Positions 12,447-25,270 are shown, counted from the first letter of the stretch. The stretch: DNA of 64,000 bases from Acanthosepion pharaonis (GCA_903632075.3 CAHIKZ030001813.1:8092501-8156500); one strand, 5' to 3'. Made by a program: numbers and translations. The notes: generated from the letters alone by a model not told the origin.

Positions 12447-12808
12447 CCTACATTATTTACATTATTCGGACTATTGTCCTCATCTTTGTCGCCATACTTA
12501 TTACAACGTTTCGGACGTTGTACGCTCCGGGCTGAGTCCAGGTACGCTCCAGGTGAGTGGAATGTCGAACTGAACCCTTTATTTCGCTCACTGGGGTAGA
12601 CTGTTCTAGTTCCACGTACCATGTTTAATGGATGTCAGTTATCAGTTATCACCTGTTAATTTCCCTCTGAAAGTTCTCCACTGCCTTATTGAACTCACAT
12701 TCTTTGGGTCCTGTAACTGGATCTAACCAACGCCTTTACCCACTGCGCCATGTGTGTTATGGCGACAAAAATGAAGAAAATAGTCCGAATAATGTACATA
12801 ATACCTCA
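12447..12808. mobile_element. Inverted-arm element with tRNA-like centre
   Basis: The ends are inverted repeats of about 45 bp (12447-12493 against 12761-12808), each carrying an AATAGTCCGAATAATGTA block. Between them on the minus strand is a tRNA-like pair of boxes: TGGCGCAGTGG (plus-strand 12740-12750) and a degenerate box B GAGTTCAATA (12687-12696). The left arm extends to about 12625 and is homologous to the arms at 46886-47362. The right arm is truncated. Confidence 0.6.
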
Positions 12809-13189
12809 TCTAAGAAATATAGACAGATTATTCCTGTCTTAAATAGTTTCTTCTGCTTTCATCATTTGCTATTGCGATAGCACTACAGAATTCTGTACCA
12901 TTTTCAGAATAACAGAAGACAAATGCAGAGGTTGATTTTAGTTTATTAAACATGACAAGTACAAGTCAGAATAGAGAAGTTAAAACTTATATTGTCATTT
13001 CATCATCTGCAAAGTTTGACGCTTGCTCATCTTGCAAAATAAATAATAAAAAACGAATTTTCAAAGACGCTAAATTAATATACCAGACTATCCAAATATT
13101 AATAAAATACAATCTGATATTCAACGTTGACAGAATGGATAAAAAAATGATAAAAAAAATAACCGAGACACGATTTCTATACGAATTTC

Positions 13190-13700
13190 TGTAGGAGTCC
13201 TTTTAGTTTCATTTCTGTGTCAGCTATCAACACAATGTCATCTGCAGGATTTATCTTTTTAAAATTATACCCGTTAGTAGTTAATCTTGATAGAACTTCT
13301 AATTCTCTTAGAATCGCCTCACTGTATGAATTGAATGAGTCCCGTGAGGAAACACATACTTGTCTTACATCACTTCTATGTTTGAATATTACTGAATTGG
13401 TGGTGGTTTGCTGCCAGTATAGCTTCTGGATTATTCTAATATCTTTTCAAAATATGCCATGGTTAATTATCAGATCCTACTGTTAATGTAACTTACTTTG
13501 TCTAACGCTTATGTCTAATGAATAAAACATGGGTATACATCGTTTAACATGTGTTTCGCTCTTTCTGGTGTCATTCTGAGCATGAATATTGCATTTTTTG
13601 TACCAGTGCCTCTAACGAACCCGCATTCTTCCTCGTCTGTTTTCCGTTTGATTCTGCTACGCCCTTTAGTCATAAGAATTCCGATTATAATGTCCTTAAA
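13190..13700 (-). pseudogene. LINE lineage C RT, minus-strand copy
   Basis: Read on the minus strand this gives NAIFMLRM..ERA, then SYSEAILRELEVL, and ADDIVLIADTEMKL, which is the RT palm with the ADD catalytic pair retained. It is the same order as the plus-strand copy at 14400-15600 (RMLSERAI, SEAILRELETL, HADG). Several stops and frameshifts lie between blocks, and only the central RT remains. It stops near 13190 just after the LLQKFV block. Confidence 0.7.
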
Positions 13701-14399
13701 AAGAAAGAAATCTTTTTTGAACTGGTATAGAAATTATAACCTATGGTATCTCGTGAGTTTTGTATTATCTCCTTACAAATATAGAAGATAATCAGAGATA
13801 TGCAGATATTCCGACGAATTATTTTGTCTATTTTAGACAGGATATGTGATCAACGAGAAAGTTATCAGGAAAATAGTAAGTAAAGTATATGTTATAGTTA
13901 GAAAGAATCATCTTTTAAGAGGAGCTTCCTAATCTTCACTTTTTAGAGATAGAATTTAAGATCGTTTATGCGGCCTTATGTATGTAGAGGGGGGGCGCTT
14001 ATTTTCCATATTATCAACACTTTTACGCAGACGCATCATCGCAAGTCTAATGATTACTGCCATTACAAAAGTTTAAACTAGCTCCATTTTTAGTGCCAAC
14101 AGCTGAATCCATTATAATTAATATACATAGGGATGACTCATGACCATTCCCTATTTCTACGTATTCCTTTAACAAAGCTGTTCTACGCGAAAAGCATCTT
14201 CCAATTAACCACTATTTTGGGGGAAGAGACAGTGACCTGGATGCTTCTTAAAACAAGCCAATACTTAGCTCATCGTGTCGAGGGCCAATCTTTATTTATT
14301 TCTCATATTCTCGTAAACTTCACTTCCTACTTCAACCTCTAACGTTCAGCTTTCTTTATGTGGCTAACTTGAATTGCTTTTTTGGTCTTTGATTATCGT

Positions 14400-15600
14400 A
14401 GCCTTAGTTAAGAAACACAATTCAGAAAGATAAGGAACGCGATATTCATGCCCAGAATGTTATCAGAAAGAGCGATACAGATGCGGAAGTACGTCTACCT
14501 GTGTTTCATAGACTACGCAATGTTCTTCGACAAAGTACGCCACAAGGATCTGATGGAACTGCTCCGCAACCTTGATATATTCAGGAGGGATATCAGAATA
14601 ATCAAGAACCTATGCTGGCAGCAAACACCATACATACACATAGGGAACGATTTCAATGAATATACAAAAATAGAAAACTGCATAAGGCAAGGATGCGTCT
14701 TATCACCAGACCTGTTCAACCTATGCAGCGAGGCAATTCTGAGAGAATTGGAAACCCTAACGGGATTTAGCACTGGCGGCCACAACCTTAACAACATAAG
14801 ACATGCAGATGGCACAGTACTGGTAGTAGACACGGAAAAGAAATTAGAAAAACTCCTACAGAAAGTAGCGACGGAGAATGTGAAGAAAGGACTAAGTATA
14901 ATCTACAAGAAAACATAATGTATGGCCATCAGTAAGAGGAAGATCCCGAAATATTATTTGCAGGTCGTGAACACTACAATCAAGCAGACGGGGAAGTTTA
15001 AATATCTGGGATGCGTCTTGACAGAGGATGGTAATTGCGACACTGAGATCTGTAGACGTATTGGGATGGCCAAGGACACATTCTAAAAGTTGAGCAGAAT
15101 ATTGCGAGATAGAAGGATTTATTTGTCAACAAAGAAAAGAATACTGGGCTGTTACGTGACATCTGTGTGTTTTTTTGTTTTTTTTACGGCAGCGAATGTT
15201 GGAGGATTTCCTCAAAGATGAAGCGACGGAGATGTGGTTCTACAGAAGGATGATAAGGATATCATGGACCGAGCATGTGAGCCAGGATGAGATCTTAGAG
15301 AGGTTGCAAACAAGGAGAAGGCTTATATTTAACATCAGAAAAGGGCAGCTGAAGTTTCTGGGACACATAATGAGGAAAGAGGAAAGAGGGCCTGGAGAAT
15401 CTGATACTCACGGTTCGAATAGGGGGAAAGATAGACAATGTAAAGCAGCGCGTGACATAACTGACAAGCCTGAACATGTGGATGGTAGAACGTGGTCTGG
15501 GTGAGGAAGTAGAGGGAAGGAACTTGTTAAGGGCTGCAAGGGATAGAAGGAGATGGAGAGACATGATTGCCTATGTCCTGAAACGACATGGTCCATAAAA
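14400..15600 (+). pseudogene. LINE lineage C RT and 3' end
   Basis: An open frame (14448-14915) encodes RT fingers/palm: RMLSERAIQM, FFDKVRHKDLMELL, IRQGCVLSPDLFNL, SEAILRELETL, then HADGTVLV where YADD is expected. After a stop the frame continues with KYLGCVLTEDGNCDTEI, another stop, and 15175-15504 gives EATEMWFYRRM, TEHVSQDEILERL and FLGHIMRKE, the C-terminal block of endonuclease/RT LINEs of the RTE or L2/CR1-like kind. The second catalytic Asp is replaced by Gly, and a stretch before EATEMWFY is garbled by a T-run. The 3' end is near 15600. It is inactive. Confidence 0.8.
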
Positions 15601-17000
15601 ATAAAGAACTATTTATGGCAAAGGAATCTAGTGGAATTTAATTTCTCCTTTGCTGTTCTCTTTCTTTATGATATTGTCATTAATGACTAAATTCACCGCC
15701 AACGTACAGGTTCAGGATTAGAAGCTTCCAATTTCACCAGATTTGCTCTTTTCATCTATTCCCTATCGACATCCGGCTTTGGAAGAGTTCGGTGGAGGTG
15801 AAATAAAATCAGAGTAGAAGATAGTGCCAATGGCGTGAATTGGTGAATCTCATTTCAGAAGGAAGTGACCCGCACATATAAAATGAGACGACCATAAAAC
15901 AATTATGAAATGCAATGCACTGCTGCTAATCTGTTTTTTTTTCGAGTGGAGCCTTCTGGATCACATACGTCATGTGTAACCCTCTTCATCCATTGGTTCA
16001 ATTGTTGAGATCTGTTATAATCGGGCATCCTCTTGTTCCAAAGTCAGGGTCATTGGGACCGTTTGCGCTCAGTCTAGGTCCCCGTCTTCGAACTTGGTGC
16101 CAAGGCTGTCCCTACCAGGAGTTTATCAATCCTGACTGCATTGCTTACAGAATCATTTGCCCCCGCAAGACCCTCCACCACGACAAGGTGTGACTATCAG
16201 AGATTAGGAGAAACAACATATAATATATTTGACGAGTCTACAAACATGTATTTAGAAAGGATTAGGAAAGATTCAAAAGTTAATTGCGTACAAAAGTTAG
16301 AAAGTTGGGGGAGTGATAATAGAAGAATTCTTCGCTAAAATTCTTCGTGACTTCTTGTAAATTTAGCAGTGAGACGGTGTTCATTAGTCGGCAATGTAAA
16401 TTATGCCATGTTTAATTATCTTGAAACCAAATTAACGAATGAGAAGCCTAATAGTACTTTGCTAATCATGTTGTTCTTAGTGTAATAAATTTGTAAAAAA
16501 ATAATTAATGAAGGAATGCAATGTACTCTACAAATTCATGCACGTTGAAAGTATGAGAACAAATTCATTTATTCTATATTTTTTGCTTTTGTTTGGATTA
16601 CTAGCCCAATACTTTTGTAAAAAAAATAATCTGCTTTATTGATTTCCATAGAAGATTTAACAAAGCTAGATAATAAGAGGAAAAGTCAAAATCTTTACAA
16701 TAAAATTAAAATAAAACTAAGCATAAAAAATTGTGAAGTTCTGATTGAGAACGTTAATGCTGGTCGTTGCTAATTAACTGTATTTTTCAACTAATTTTGT
16801 GATATTTAATCCGTGCAGCAGAAATCACCTTAGAAAATTTTAGACTTTTTTCAACGTGCTTGCTGTAAAATCATTCAGCGCGTTTTAAAGATGTATAAGT
16901 TTTACTCCAAGATTACTATAGTCAAAATATGTTGAAGATATCTAACTGGATTTCACAATTTTGGAAGAAGAGAAATCATGATTAGTAACAAGTGAAAATA
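15601..17000. other. No gene recognised; one GC-richer block
   Basis: 15970-16200 is richer in G/C than its surroundings and has short open frames (15972-16193, 16141-16338). It reads like repeat-derived sequence, but I cannot name a family. The rest is AT-rich. Confidence 0.4.
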
Positions 17001-17037
17001 AAAAAAAATAATAATTGACGTACACTTGTACCGGACA

Positions 17038-17399
17038 TATATATATATATATATATATGAAACGGTCTCCGCTTTTGAGTGTTGACTTCAATGTTCACTT
17101 TTATATTTATATTTACATGCTCTCTATTTCTGATATTGAGCAAATTATCCCATAAATATAGCACACCTTAAAACTTTTTATTTATAGCTGAAGTTTCTCA
17201 AAGAAAGCCACAGACATAAACAAAAAGATATATATACAAAAACGCACACACGAACGCACACAGACACACACGAACGCACACACACATGCACACACGCCTA
17301 TATATAAATATATACATATATATTTACGTGGGCTCTATATATTGCTGTTTGTGTATAGATATCACAAGGGTATTAAAGAATATACGTGAAGCCTGCTTA

Positions 17400-17462
<63 letters not shown>
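17038..17462. repeat. Microsatellite cluster
   Basis: (TA)n lies at 17038-17058, CACACG-type tracts at 17240-17300, and pure (TA)n at 17402-17462. Confidence 0.95.
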
Positions 17463-17639
17463 GTTTGTGTAAAATGATTTTGCGAACAAAAGTAGTTTGA
17501 GTTTTGAAAGAATATATTGAATTCATTGCTAGGTCAGCTGCTAGACATTTTGTTCACTGTATTGTCCGTGGCAATTTTACTATTCAGAATCTATCTCATA
17601 TATCTAGAAGTCTACCATTCATATATACTTAGGATATTG

Positions 17640-18150
17640 TCGTCACCCATAGTCCAGTGCGCTTGATAAAAATCTTAAGCTCTAGGATAGCATTCAAAGA
17701 AGAAACAACAATATTATTAGTGCTGATCTTGCTGTTTTGATTTAGTTTCTTTCCCGCCGCCGTAAGGTTGCCTCTGTGTGTCTTTTCTATACATACTGTC
17801 ATGGTATTTCTTCGGATAAGATCTTTGCTATGATAGCTAAACATTTATTTTTAAATTTAAGCGCTGTACTTGACTGGCGTCGAAATCCCATTAATTTAAA
17901 CTTGAGCTAACTAGATATACCCGTAAATTCTATGCTAGAAGTTATTTCCCGCACTTCTTGCTTGTGGAAATCACTTCTGGCTCCATGTTTTCCAGCCAAT
18001 TTTAATCTGCAATAATTTTAATGCAATGTCAATCACAGTCTACTATCCTCCTGATTACTCTTTTCTCTTCTCGCTCATTATTAATGGTTCTTTTCCTAAT
18101 ACTGTAAACCCTTGTGTCTTAGTGGTGTTTCTGACTTGCAAGAGATGAGA
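17640..18150 (+). pseudogene. LINE lineage B RT C-terminus and 3' UTR
   Basis: The plus strand reads RRRKVASVCLFYTYCHG, then SAVLDWRRNPINLNLS (stop), NSMLEVISRTSCLW and KSLLAPCFPANFNLQ, then NVNHSLLSS and stop near 18050. This is the usual end of a non-LTR RT (HRR.VASL..FY.Y.HG...SRTS.LWNSL...F...NLQ.FK..VNRHL). The 3' UTR runs to about 18150 with CTTGTGTCTTAGTGG. It has multiple stops and is dead. Confidence 0.72.
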
Positions 18151-18739
18151 CCGGTTAAAAACAAAAAAAAACTATTGTTATGTTCTGAATGATTGATATT
18201 ATTAATGATAACTAGAACTGGAAAGTCTATTCGATAATAAATTTATAACCAGACGAATGTAAGTGAATTATTTTCGTGACTAAATCAAATACGTCTTCTT
18301 GATTTATAATTCTACGGCTTTGTAGCTGAAGTTCGTCACATTTTATTATCCTAATTCATGCAAATGCTCTTTTATAGAATCTCTGGGGTTTACTAGCTAA
18401 CACACAATTGGTAGCCGTTTTACGAAAATTAAAAATATATATTACTATGTTTTATTCTTCCTCTTTTAAGCTATCTATTTTTGTAATGAGGGGAAATGAT
18501 GTCTGTATAATCGAGAAGATAAATATTAACGCGAAAGAAGAGAATTAAATATCGAAGTTTATTCAATAGGAAATGAAATGAATCTCTGCAAAGGAAAGAC
18601 GAGACAAAAAGACGTTCATAAAATTTTCACCCATGTACAAATGTCGGGTGTAGAAGAGAAAAAAGATGAAAGAATTTATTCGAAGGAAAGGTTTTCAAAG
18701 GGAAATAATACATTAATCAATGCAAAACTTTCGAGGAAT

Positions 18740-19105
18740 TTAAAAGAAAAGATAAAATATTTCGATTGGCGTGCATTTAAATCTTTGAATATCATAGATT
18801 GCACGAAAGCAGGAAACTAGAAGAGAATTCAGTAGGTGATAAAACTCAGTAAAAAAAAGAATTATTAGAATTTACCATTATATTTGGTCATATCAAAGTA
18901 AAATTTAAACTTGAGCTGAGTAGATATAATCGTAAATTGTATGCCAACAGTTTCTTTTCTCACAATTCTTGCTTATGGAACTCTCTTTCAGCTCCATGCT
19001 TTCAAGTCAACTTTTATCAAAAAATTAAATGTAATATAAATCGCTATCTTCTGACCTCCTGATTACAATTTTCTTTTCTCGCTCATTATGTGTCTTTTCC
19101 TAACA
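18740..19105. mobile_element. Two LINE B ends, head to head
   Basis: 18740-18830 is an antisense B 3' fragment (GCATTTAAATCTTTGAA). 18898-19105 is a plus-strand B end reading RKLYANSFFSHNSCLWNSLS then FYQKIKCNINRYLLTS and stop. The two are in opposite orientations. Confidence 0.6.
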
Positions 19106-19369
19106 CTGTAACCACTGATTGCCAATCTTGCATTACGATTAGTTTCATGCGTTTGATTTACCAAGGAGGAGGCAATATTTATTTTGAATAATACAGAAAT
19201 GTGGTACAAGGCCATAAGTGGGAGGTATAGAAATGATGGTCATCCATCTGTGTTATCTTAAATTTAGCTAGCCATGATTACTTCACCAAACATAACACAG
19301 TATTTCTTACAAGAAAACAACACATTCTCACTTACCATTCTTACTACAATCACCATAATACCTCAAGTC

Positions 19370-19540
19370 TCTATGTAGTCCTAAAAAGTTCCCATATGTA
19401 CAAGGAAGAAAGCTCATTAGAACGATAGCACTGAAAATATTTTTTTTTATAAGAGACATAGAGAAGACACATCACGGCGGTGGGAAAATGGCCGAAATCC
19501 AGATACAAAATCAGGAAGGATAACATTACAAACCCAGTTT
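19370..19540 (-). pseudogene. LINE B-like RT scrap
   Basis: The minus strand has a block resembling SHRRDVSSLCLLYK, the conserved RR.VASL motif, and then loses similarity. Confidence 0.4.
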
Positions 19541-19754
19541 GGGATTTTGACGAGTACATAGGGATTTAAAGCTGATGTAACAGACCATATATACCAGCAA
19601 TATTAAATACACGGAAGAATGTTAGATTTATAAATATGAAGATTTGATTCTTGCGTGAAATAAATTCTAGCAGAACACAGTGATCCAATATTCCTAAAAG
19701 CGTACCTTGCATCTATGTATACATTACTCGAACTGTTATCATAAAACATATTCT

Positions 19755-19860
19755 CTGCCTTCTTCAGGTGATTGGAATTTCGAACCGAACTCTTTATTAC
19801 GTCCACCGAGGTAGATCGTTCTAGTTCCACGTACCATGCCTCTTCCGGGTGTCTCAGTTA
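19755..19860 (-). repeat. PLE-associated arm, minus orientation
   Basis: Antisense to the arm type at 46886-47362: the reverse complement carries GTGGAACTAGAACGATCTAC and CGGTTCGAAATTCC. It pairs with the plus-orientation arm at 20520-20680. Confidence 0.55.
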
Positions 19861-19929
19861 TTCTCCTTTCTTTTAGCTCACTAATTAAATAGTTCACAGA
19901 CACCTCCTCCGAATAAGACCCCTATAGAC

Positions 19930-20270
19930 TAAAAACTGTATGTACGCCATCCCATGCAGCTGTGGTAAGAAATACGAAAGTGAAACAGGCGACACCATTA
20001 AGCTAATATTAGAAGAACATCATAAAGCGGTAATACGAGGGGAAATAGGAATATCAGGCCTAGCTGACCACATATGATGCTGACCATATATGGAAGTAAA
20101 AGGAAATGGGGCGAGGTTGATATAATAGAGAGCATCACTGGAAAATAGAAAAAATTAAGGAAACAGTACATATGCTAGGCCACAAAAATCTCCTGAACCG
20201 ACCAAACATAGAAATGAATAAAATATGGGGACATGTAATAAGGAGTGCTAGAGAAACTCAATGAATTACA
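19930..20270 (+). pseudogene. Penelope-like GIY-YIG endonuclease fragment
   Basis: The frame reads MYAIPCSCGKKYESETGDTI, then LILEEHHKAVIRGEIGISGL, ADHI and stop. This matches the PLE form of GIY-YIG (Y.IPC.CGK.YIGETGR...R..EH..A...G....GLA.H), in which a CCHH-type Cys pair (PCSC) lies inside the motif. The YIG core is changed to YES, so the nuclease should be inactive. After stops and a frameshift it continues KWGEVDIIESITGK and KIKETVHMLGHKNLLNRPNI, the PLE C-terminal tail, ending near 20263. It sits between inverted copies of a long repeat arm (19755-19860 and 20520-20680). Confidence 0.78.
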
Positions 20271-20399
20271 TTAAAAATTTGCAATATACGACCTGGTGAA
20301 AAAATGGAAAAATAATAAAAGAAAAAAATTGCAATACGAGCACTGGTAAGAATGATTGCTGATACATTAGGTTTATAAGTCCCAAAAATGCATACACAG

Positions 20400-20680
20400 A
20401 TATCCTCAAGAGCACATGGCCGAGTGGATAAAGACCTTGGTTAGATCCAGTGGCTAAACACAAAGAGTTGTGAATTCAACATCAGACCAAAACTTGCAGA
20501 GTTGAGTTAAAGGGAAACAACTGTGATATCCGGAAGAGACATGTGGAAATAGAACAATCTAACTTTGCACGAAATTCGAAATTCTAGTAACCTAAAGAAG
20601 ACCGGAGCTTACAAGGGTAGAAACTTTGGGAATATGGCAATGAAGATGAGGATAAAAATTCGAGTAATGTAAAAAATGCA
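20400..20680 (+). repeat. tRNA-like segment plus PLE-associated arm
   Basis: TGGCCGAGTGG (20417-20427) and a box B-like GAATTCAAC (20472-20480) form a tRNA-like pair. They are followed by an arm (about 20520-20680) with a CTAAAGAAGACCGGAGC block and ATGAAGATGAGGA near its end, as in the arms at 12447 and 46886. Confidence 0.55.
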
Positions 20681-20689
20681 AGTCATCAT

Positions 20690-21310
20690 ACCTAGCAATT
20701 GATTTATATAATCACTCCACTGAGACGAACAGAAGGAATTAGAGATTAGTTTTATATCATTCCCATATAGGACAAGATTTCGTAATATTTGAATATTGGT
20801 AAATTGATCTGTATTTATTTTGTTGTTCAGAAAGAATTTGACAATAAAAATTGTTAAATTAATTAATTCTCACATGCAAATACAGGCGAATTTTTTTTAA
20901 ATATTATTCGTTGTGGTGTTGGTAAATAGAAAAATATTTGTCAGTGCTCTTAAATTTTTTGATATTGAAACGCCAATAATATTTTCCTCTCGTTTATAAA
21001 TAATTGTTACAAAAAAAATTATTGAATATGCCTTGGACGTTGATTAGTTGAGATAAGTTGTTTTGTATAGTGGATATTATGGGATAATTGTGATTAGTAG
21101 TATTATCTGGTATTGTTTTGTTTATTATTGCAAATAATATTATTTTTGTTGAGGCCGTGTATTATTTCCTTGCGTTCTACATGAAGTGAAAAGGATATTG
21201 AAGGCTTTTGATTATGTTTTCTATGTGTGTTCCTTCTTTGGTAGGCATTGGGGCTCAGCCGAAGAAACGCGATGGCTTATTTACTCTTTTTATCTTTTTT
21301 TAATATACAT
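20690..21310. other. AT-rich sequence, no gene seen
   Basis: Nothing recognised. Confidence 0.5.
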
Positions 21311-21314
21311 ACGT

Positions 21315-21317
<3 letters not shown>

Positions 21318-21385
<68 letters not shown>
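21318..21385. repeat. (TA)n microsatellite
   Basis: Pure TA. Confidence 0.98.
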
Positions 21386-21389
<4 letters not shown>

Positions 21390-21659
21390 AGGTAGTCGTT
21401 CCGTTGGAATATAATCCTGGTGGAGTTAATTTTGGGATTTAATTTGTTGTAATTTGAGTTAGTTTTGGGATTTTTTGCTGTACTAGGTATATAATGTGTT
21501 TCCTCTGTGTGTTTCGTCTTTGGGTAGGTATTGAGGGTTCCGGATTCTTAATGATCTTAAGTAGAAACGTACAATTACACAAGATTTAATTTTATAGTCG
21601 TGATTGAAATAAAAGTTGACCAGGTCATTTTTGTTGGTAGCTTTAAAGAAAAGCTGCTA

Positions 21660-21779
21660 CAATAATGATCCTACATTGCTTTGATAAACTTCCTCAGAGG
21701 ACGAAACGCATCGGGTATGAATAGCTTTTCCTTTTCTTTTCTTGTTATTCATATTGACTTCCATAAGATTGTGTTCTGA

Positions 21780-21838
<59 letters not shown>
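21660..21838 (+). repeat. TTGATAA-hairpin-GAAAC motif, then (TA)n
   Basis: TTGATAAACTTCCTCAGAGG followed by ACGAAACGC has an internal TCCTC/GAGGA stem in front of GAAAC. The (TA)n tract is at 21782-21838. Confidence 0.5.
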
Positions 21839-21839
<1 letters not shown>

Positions 21840-21959
21840 TTGCATTTTTAAACCATTTAACCATTTAAAAGATAGCCACTACGGCACAATAGATTACTGA
21901 GCGTGATAGAATATGTGGGAAAATGTTATTAAAGAGAAAGAACAATAAACGAACAGAAA

Positions 21960-22190
21960 TTGATTAGACAGAAAATAAATTTATGTTTTGAAGATCAGCT
22001 TTGTCTGGAAAGCAAGAACATGGAAGAATGTTCTAGAAGCAATAAGTGGGAAAGAAGAAACTGTTAGCATAGAAGTTACGGTTAAATCTAAACTTTTCAA
22101 CTGTAAAATGATGATATCTAGCAAATAAGCAAGTCCTTCGCTTAAATTTATAAAGTCTAGGTACCATCGATGACAGTTCATCAGAACAAT
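21960..22190 (-). pseudogene. LINE lineage B RT end
   Basis: The minus strand reads FTVEKFRFNRNFYANSFFSH and decays after it. The 3' side carries the B-type UTR sequence. Confidence 0.55.
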
Positions 22191-22319
22191 TATCATGAAA
22201 TATGTATTGAAAATGTACAAGTATGCTATATTTAGGGACAAAAGAGATCCCTATCTATAAATATTGCATACCTTAAAACTACATTTTTGCCGTGTATATT
22301 CTGGCCCTTTAACAATTCG

Positions 22320-22438
22320 AATATATATATATATATATTAATTCTAGTTGTTAGTGGAATATGAAATTTCCATAACTTCCAAGAAACCATTAGTCATTTT
22401 CACAGACGATTGCTTTTTGCAATAACAACCCTGACACA

Positions 22439-22488
<50 letters not shown>
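22320..22488. repeat. Two (TA)n tracts
   Basis: TA at 22320-22339 and 22441-22488. Confidence 0.95.
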
Positions 22489-22489
<1 letters not shown>

Positions 22490-22491
<2 letters not shown>

Positions 22492-22696
22492 TATTTAAAA
22501 AAAATTATAAAAATAAGTATGTTATAAAATCACTACAAAAGTAGCCATTTTGTTTCAACACCCTCGGTGTCTTATCAAGTGATGATGTTGAAGATAAAAT
22601 AAATGGTTTTAAAAGTTTCAAATTAATTAACGATCCTTGACTAGGGGGAAACATTGTTACAAATGCTAGATTAACCAATCAAAATCCAAGTATATC

Positions 22697-22700
<4 letters not shown>
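22490..22700 (+). repeat. Dispersed repeat between (TA)n tracts
   Basis: The block ATGTTATAAAATCA...AGCCATTTTGTTTCAACAC, then GGTGTCTTATCAAGTGATG, recurs at 53170-53390 in the same orientation. On the minus strand both copies give CTTGATAAG, an ACACC/GGTGT-type stem and TTGAAACAAAATGG. Confidence 0.7.
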
Positions 22701-22701
<1 letters not shown>

Positions 22702-22747
<46 letters not shown>

Positions 22748-22871
22748 AGAGAAACTGGAAAGCTTTTTATGACACGTTTCATTCGTTAGGTTTCATCGGA
22801 TGAAACGCTTCGCATAAAAAACTTTCCCGTTTTCATATTTTCTAAATAATGCTTGTTGATATATAAAAATT

Positions 22872-22919
<48 letters not shown>
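22702..22919. repeat. Foldback between two (TA)n tracts
   Basis: TA tracts at 22702-22744 and 22875-22919 enclose inverted arms 22750-22781 and 22800-22833 (GAAACTGGAAAGC... against its near complement, about 85% by eye). Confidence 0.7.
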
Positions 22920-23464
<545 letters not shown>

Positions 23465-24680
23465 CGATATCTAATGTTTCAAGGTGATGTGACCGTAAGC
23501 CGATACACAATACATACTTGGATATTTAATATCAATAAGGATTTTATATATTATAAATGTTTTATATGTTCTTTCCCTCTGTAGAATTGTTGACAATTGC
23601 CTATATACTGGGAATATTTATCAAGGTTTAAACATACGCAATTTGTTTTGCAATACTTAAATCCCAAGTTTTTAATTTTAAAAATCCTCACGGAAAAAAA
23701 ACAAAAAAAACATTGTTCATTATATTTTTTGAAGATGTTTTAATTTTTCAACAATAACACTTGAAGATCTTATAAGAAACAATAAATTGTTTTTTTTTTC
23801 TTTTTAATTTTAAAAAGAAATGTCTGCAACAAAACGTATTTAATGATACAAGGTATATCTTATACAATTACATTATAGGAAAAAAAAGATGTCTGGTAGG
23901 CCATATCGGTGGAGTCATATTGTTAACTTAGAGACTATTGTATATTGTATACGCACTTATGCTTCTCCGATCAATGACTGTTATCGATACAGGAGTACAT
24001 CGATAGAAACAGTTGGTATCAATCGAAAAAAATGCTACGGAGATACTCTGAAACAATGCTACAATGAGAAAACTTGTTCGATAAAGTTTGTTTTGTTTAA
24101 GTTATCAGAAACTAAAGAAAGATGGAAAGAAAGCCTTAAACAATGTCCCTGTGGATCCTTGTAACTTATATAGAATTGGACTTGTATAACTTTAACACAA
24201 AGCACGGAGCTATAATTCGGTACATACAAGCAAATGAGAGATTAGATGCATAGTTAGATATGTATCTATAAGGGCTCTGATCTTTTCTCAAAACTCCTGA
24301 TAGCATCGATAAGTTATCGTCATTTATTTTACGTTTATTTACATGAAAAATAAAGGACACTTTTGCTCAACTAGTATTACTTTCAAACAGAACTGTCTAA
24401 TAGATTTTACACTCAGGCAAAATATTCAATGTATACAAAAACGTCTGTTTTTCATTACCCTTTACAAAATCTAATAGTTATTCAAAGTTATATAGCAAAC
24501 AACGGTATTTTTATACAAAAAATACATAGATCTTCTCTGAAAATGTCTTTCATTCAAAAGGTATTTCTAGTTTGCAAAGTCTATCATCTTATCAAAATTT
24601 ATAAGTACTCATAAATATGGAATTGAAGGTAGATTGGAATAAAAGGTTTGTCTTGAAAATTAATTGAAAAATAATTTGAT
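23465..24680. other. AT-rich sequence, no gene seen
   Basis: Open frames at 23889-24164 and 24429-24614 show no domain that I recognise. Confidence 0.5.
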
Positions 24681-24689
24681 GAAAGAAGC

Positions 24690-24850
24690 AAATGAATAAA
24701 CGAACAGGTTGGAAAAAGTGGAAAAATAGACGTGGAAATACTGAAAAAGGAACACTAGAGAATTAGACGTCTGAAAGAATCGGTGCATATACTTGGCTAT
24801 AAGGATCTTAGTAGGACTAGCAGAGAAAAACATGGGGGGAGCTGCTGATA
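24690..24850 (+). pseudogene. Penelope-like C-terminal scrap
   Basis: RLKESVHILGYKDLSR matches the tail block IKETVHMLGHKNLLNR at 20160-20210. Little else survives. Confidence 0.45.
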
Positions 24851-25079
24851 AGAGAAAAGAATGAGAGAAAGAAAGAAAAAAACAAATAAACAAATAACAG
24901 AAAATCTCTAACCACAACAGCAGCAGCACTGAAAACATGGTAGCAGCATCAGTCAAAATGTGACAGCCAACGACAGAAGCAGTTGCAACTTAATCAGTAC
25001 CTTTAGGTATAACTTTCTAAGTTTGCTACAGCATATTGTCCTAAAATGGCCTACAGGACAAATGGATAAAAGCGTTGTT

Positions 25080-25270
25080 TTTTTTTTTTGTTTGTTTTTG
25101 TTTTTTTTTAAGCGTTTCACCTCAAGCAAGGCGAGAAGCCACTAGGACGCAAGGGGTTACAGAAGATTTGGAGCAAGATCAGATAGGAGTGATAGAAGAA
25201 AGGATGAGGTGAAGGATAGTGGATAGATCAAGACAACTGGAGATGTCGATTGACATCACATTTGAATAGT
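25080..25270 (-). mobile_element. LINE lineage A 3' UTR, 5'-truncated
   Basis: A T-rich run (25080-25108, the poly-A-like end on the minus strand) is followed by AAGCGTTTCACC and the A-type UTR to the end of the ORF. It is a short 3' stub. Confidence 0.7.

Noticed and set aside
12490..12545. Hammerhead in the arm of the 12.4 kb element
   Set aside because: GAAAC is present, but the CTGANGA side is degraded and the intervening stem does not form cleanly.
15972..16193. Possible gene in a GC-richer block
   Set aside because: No domain recognised and the frames are short and overlapping; left as unassigned sequence.
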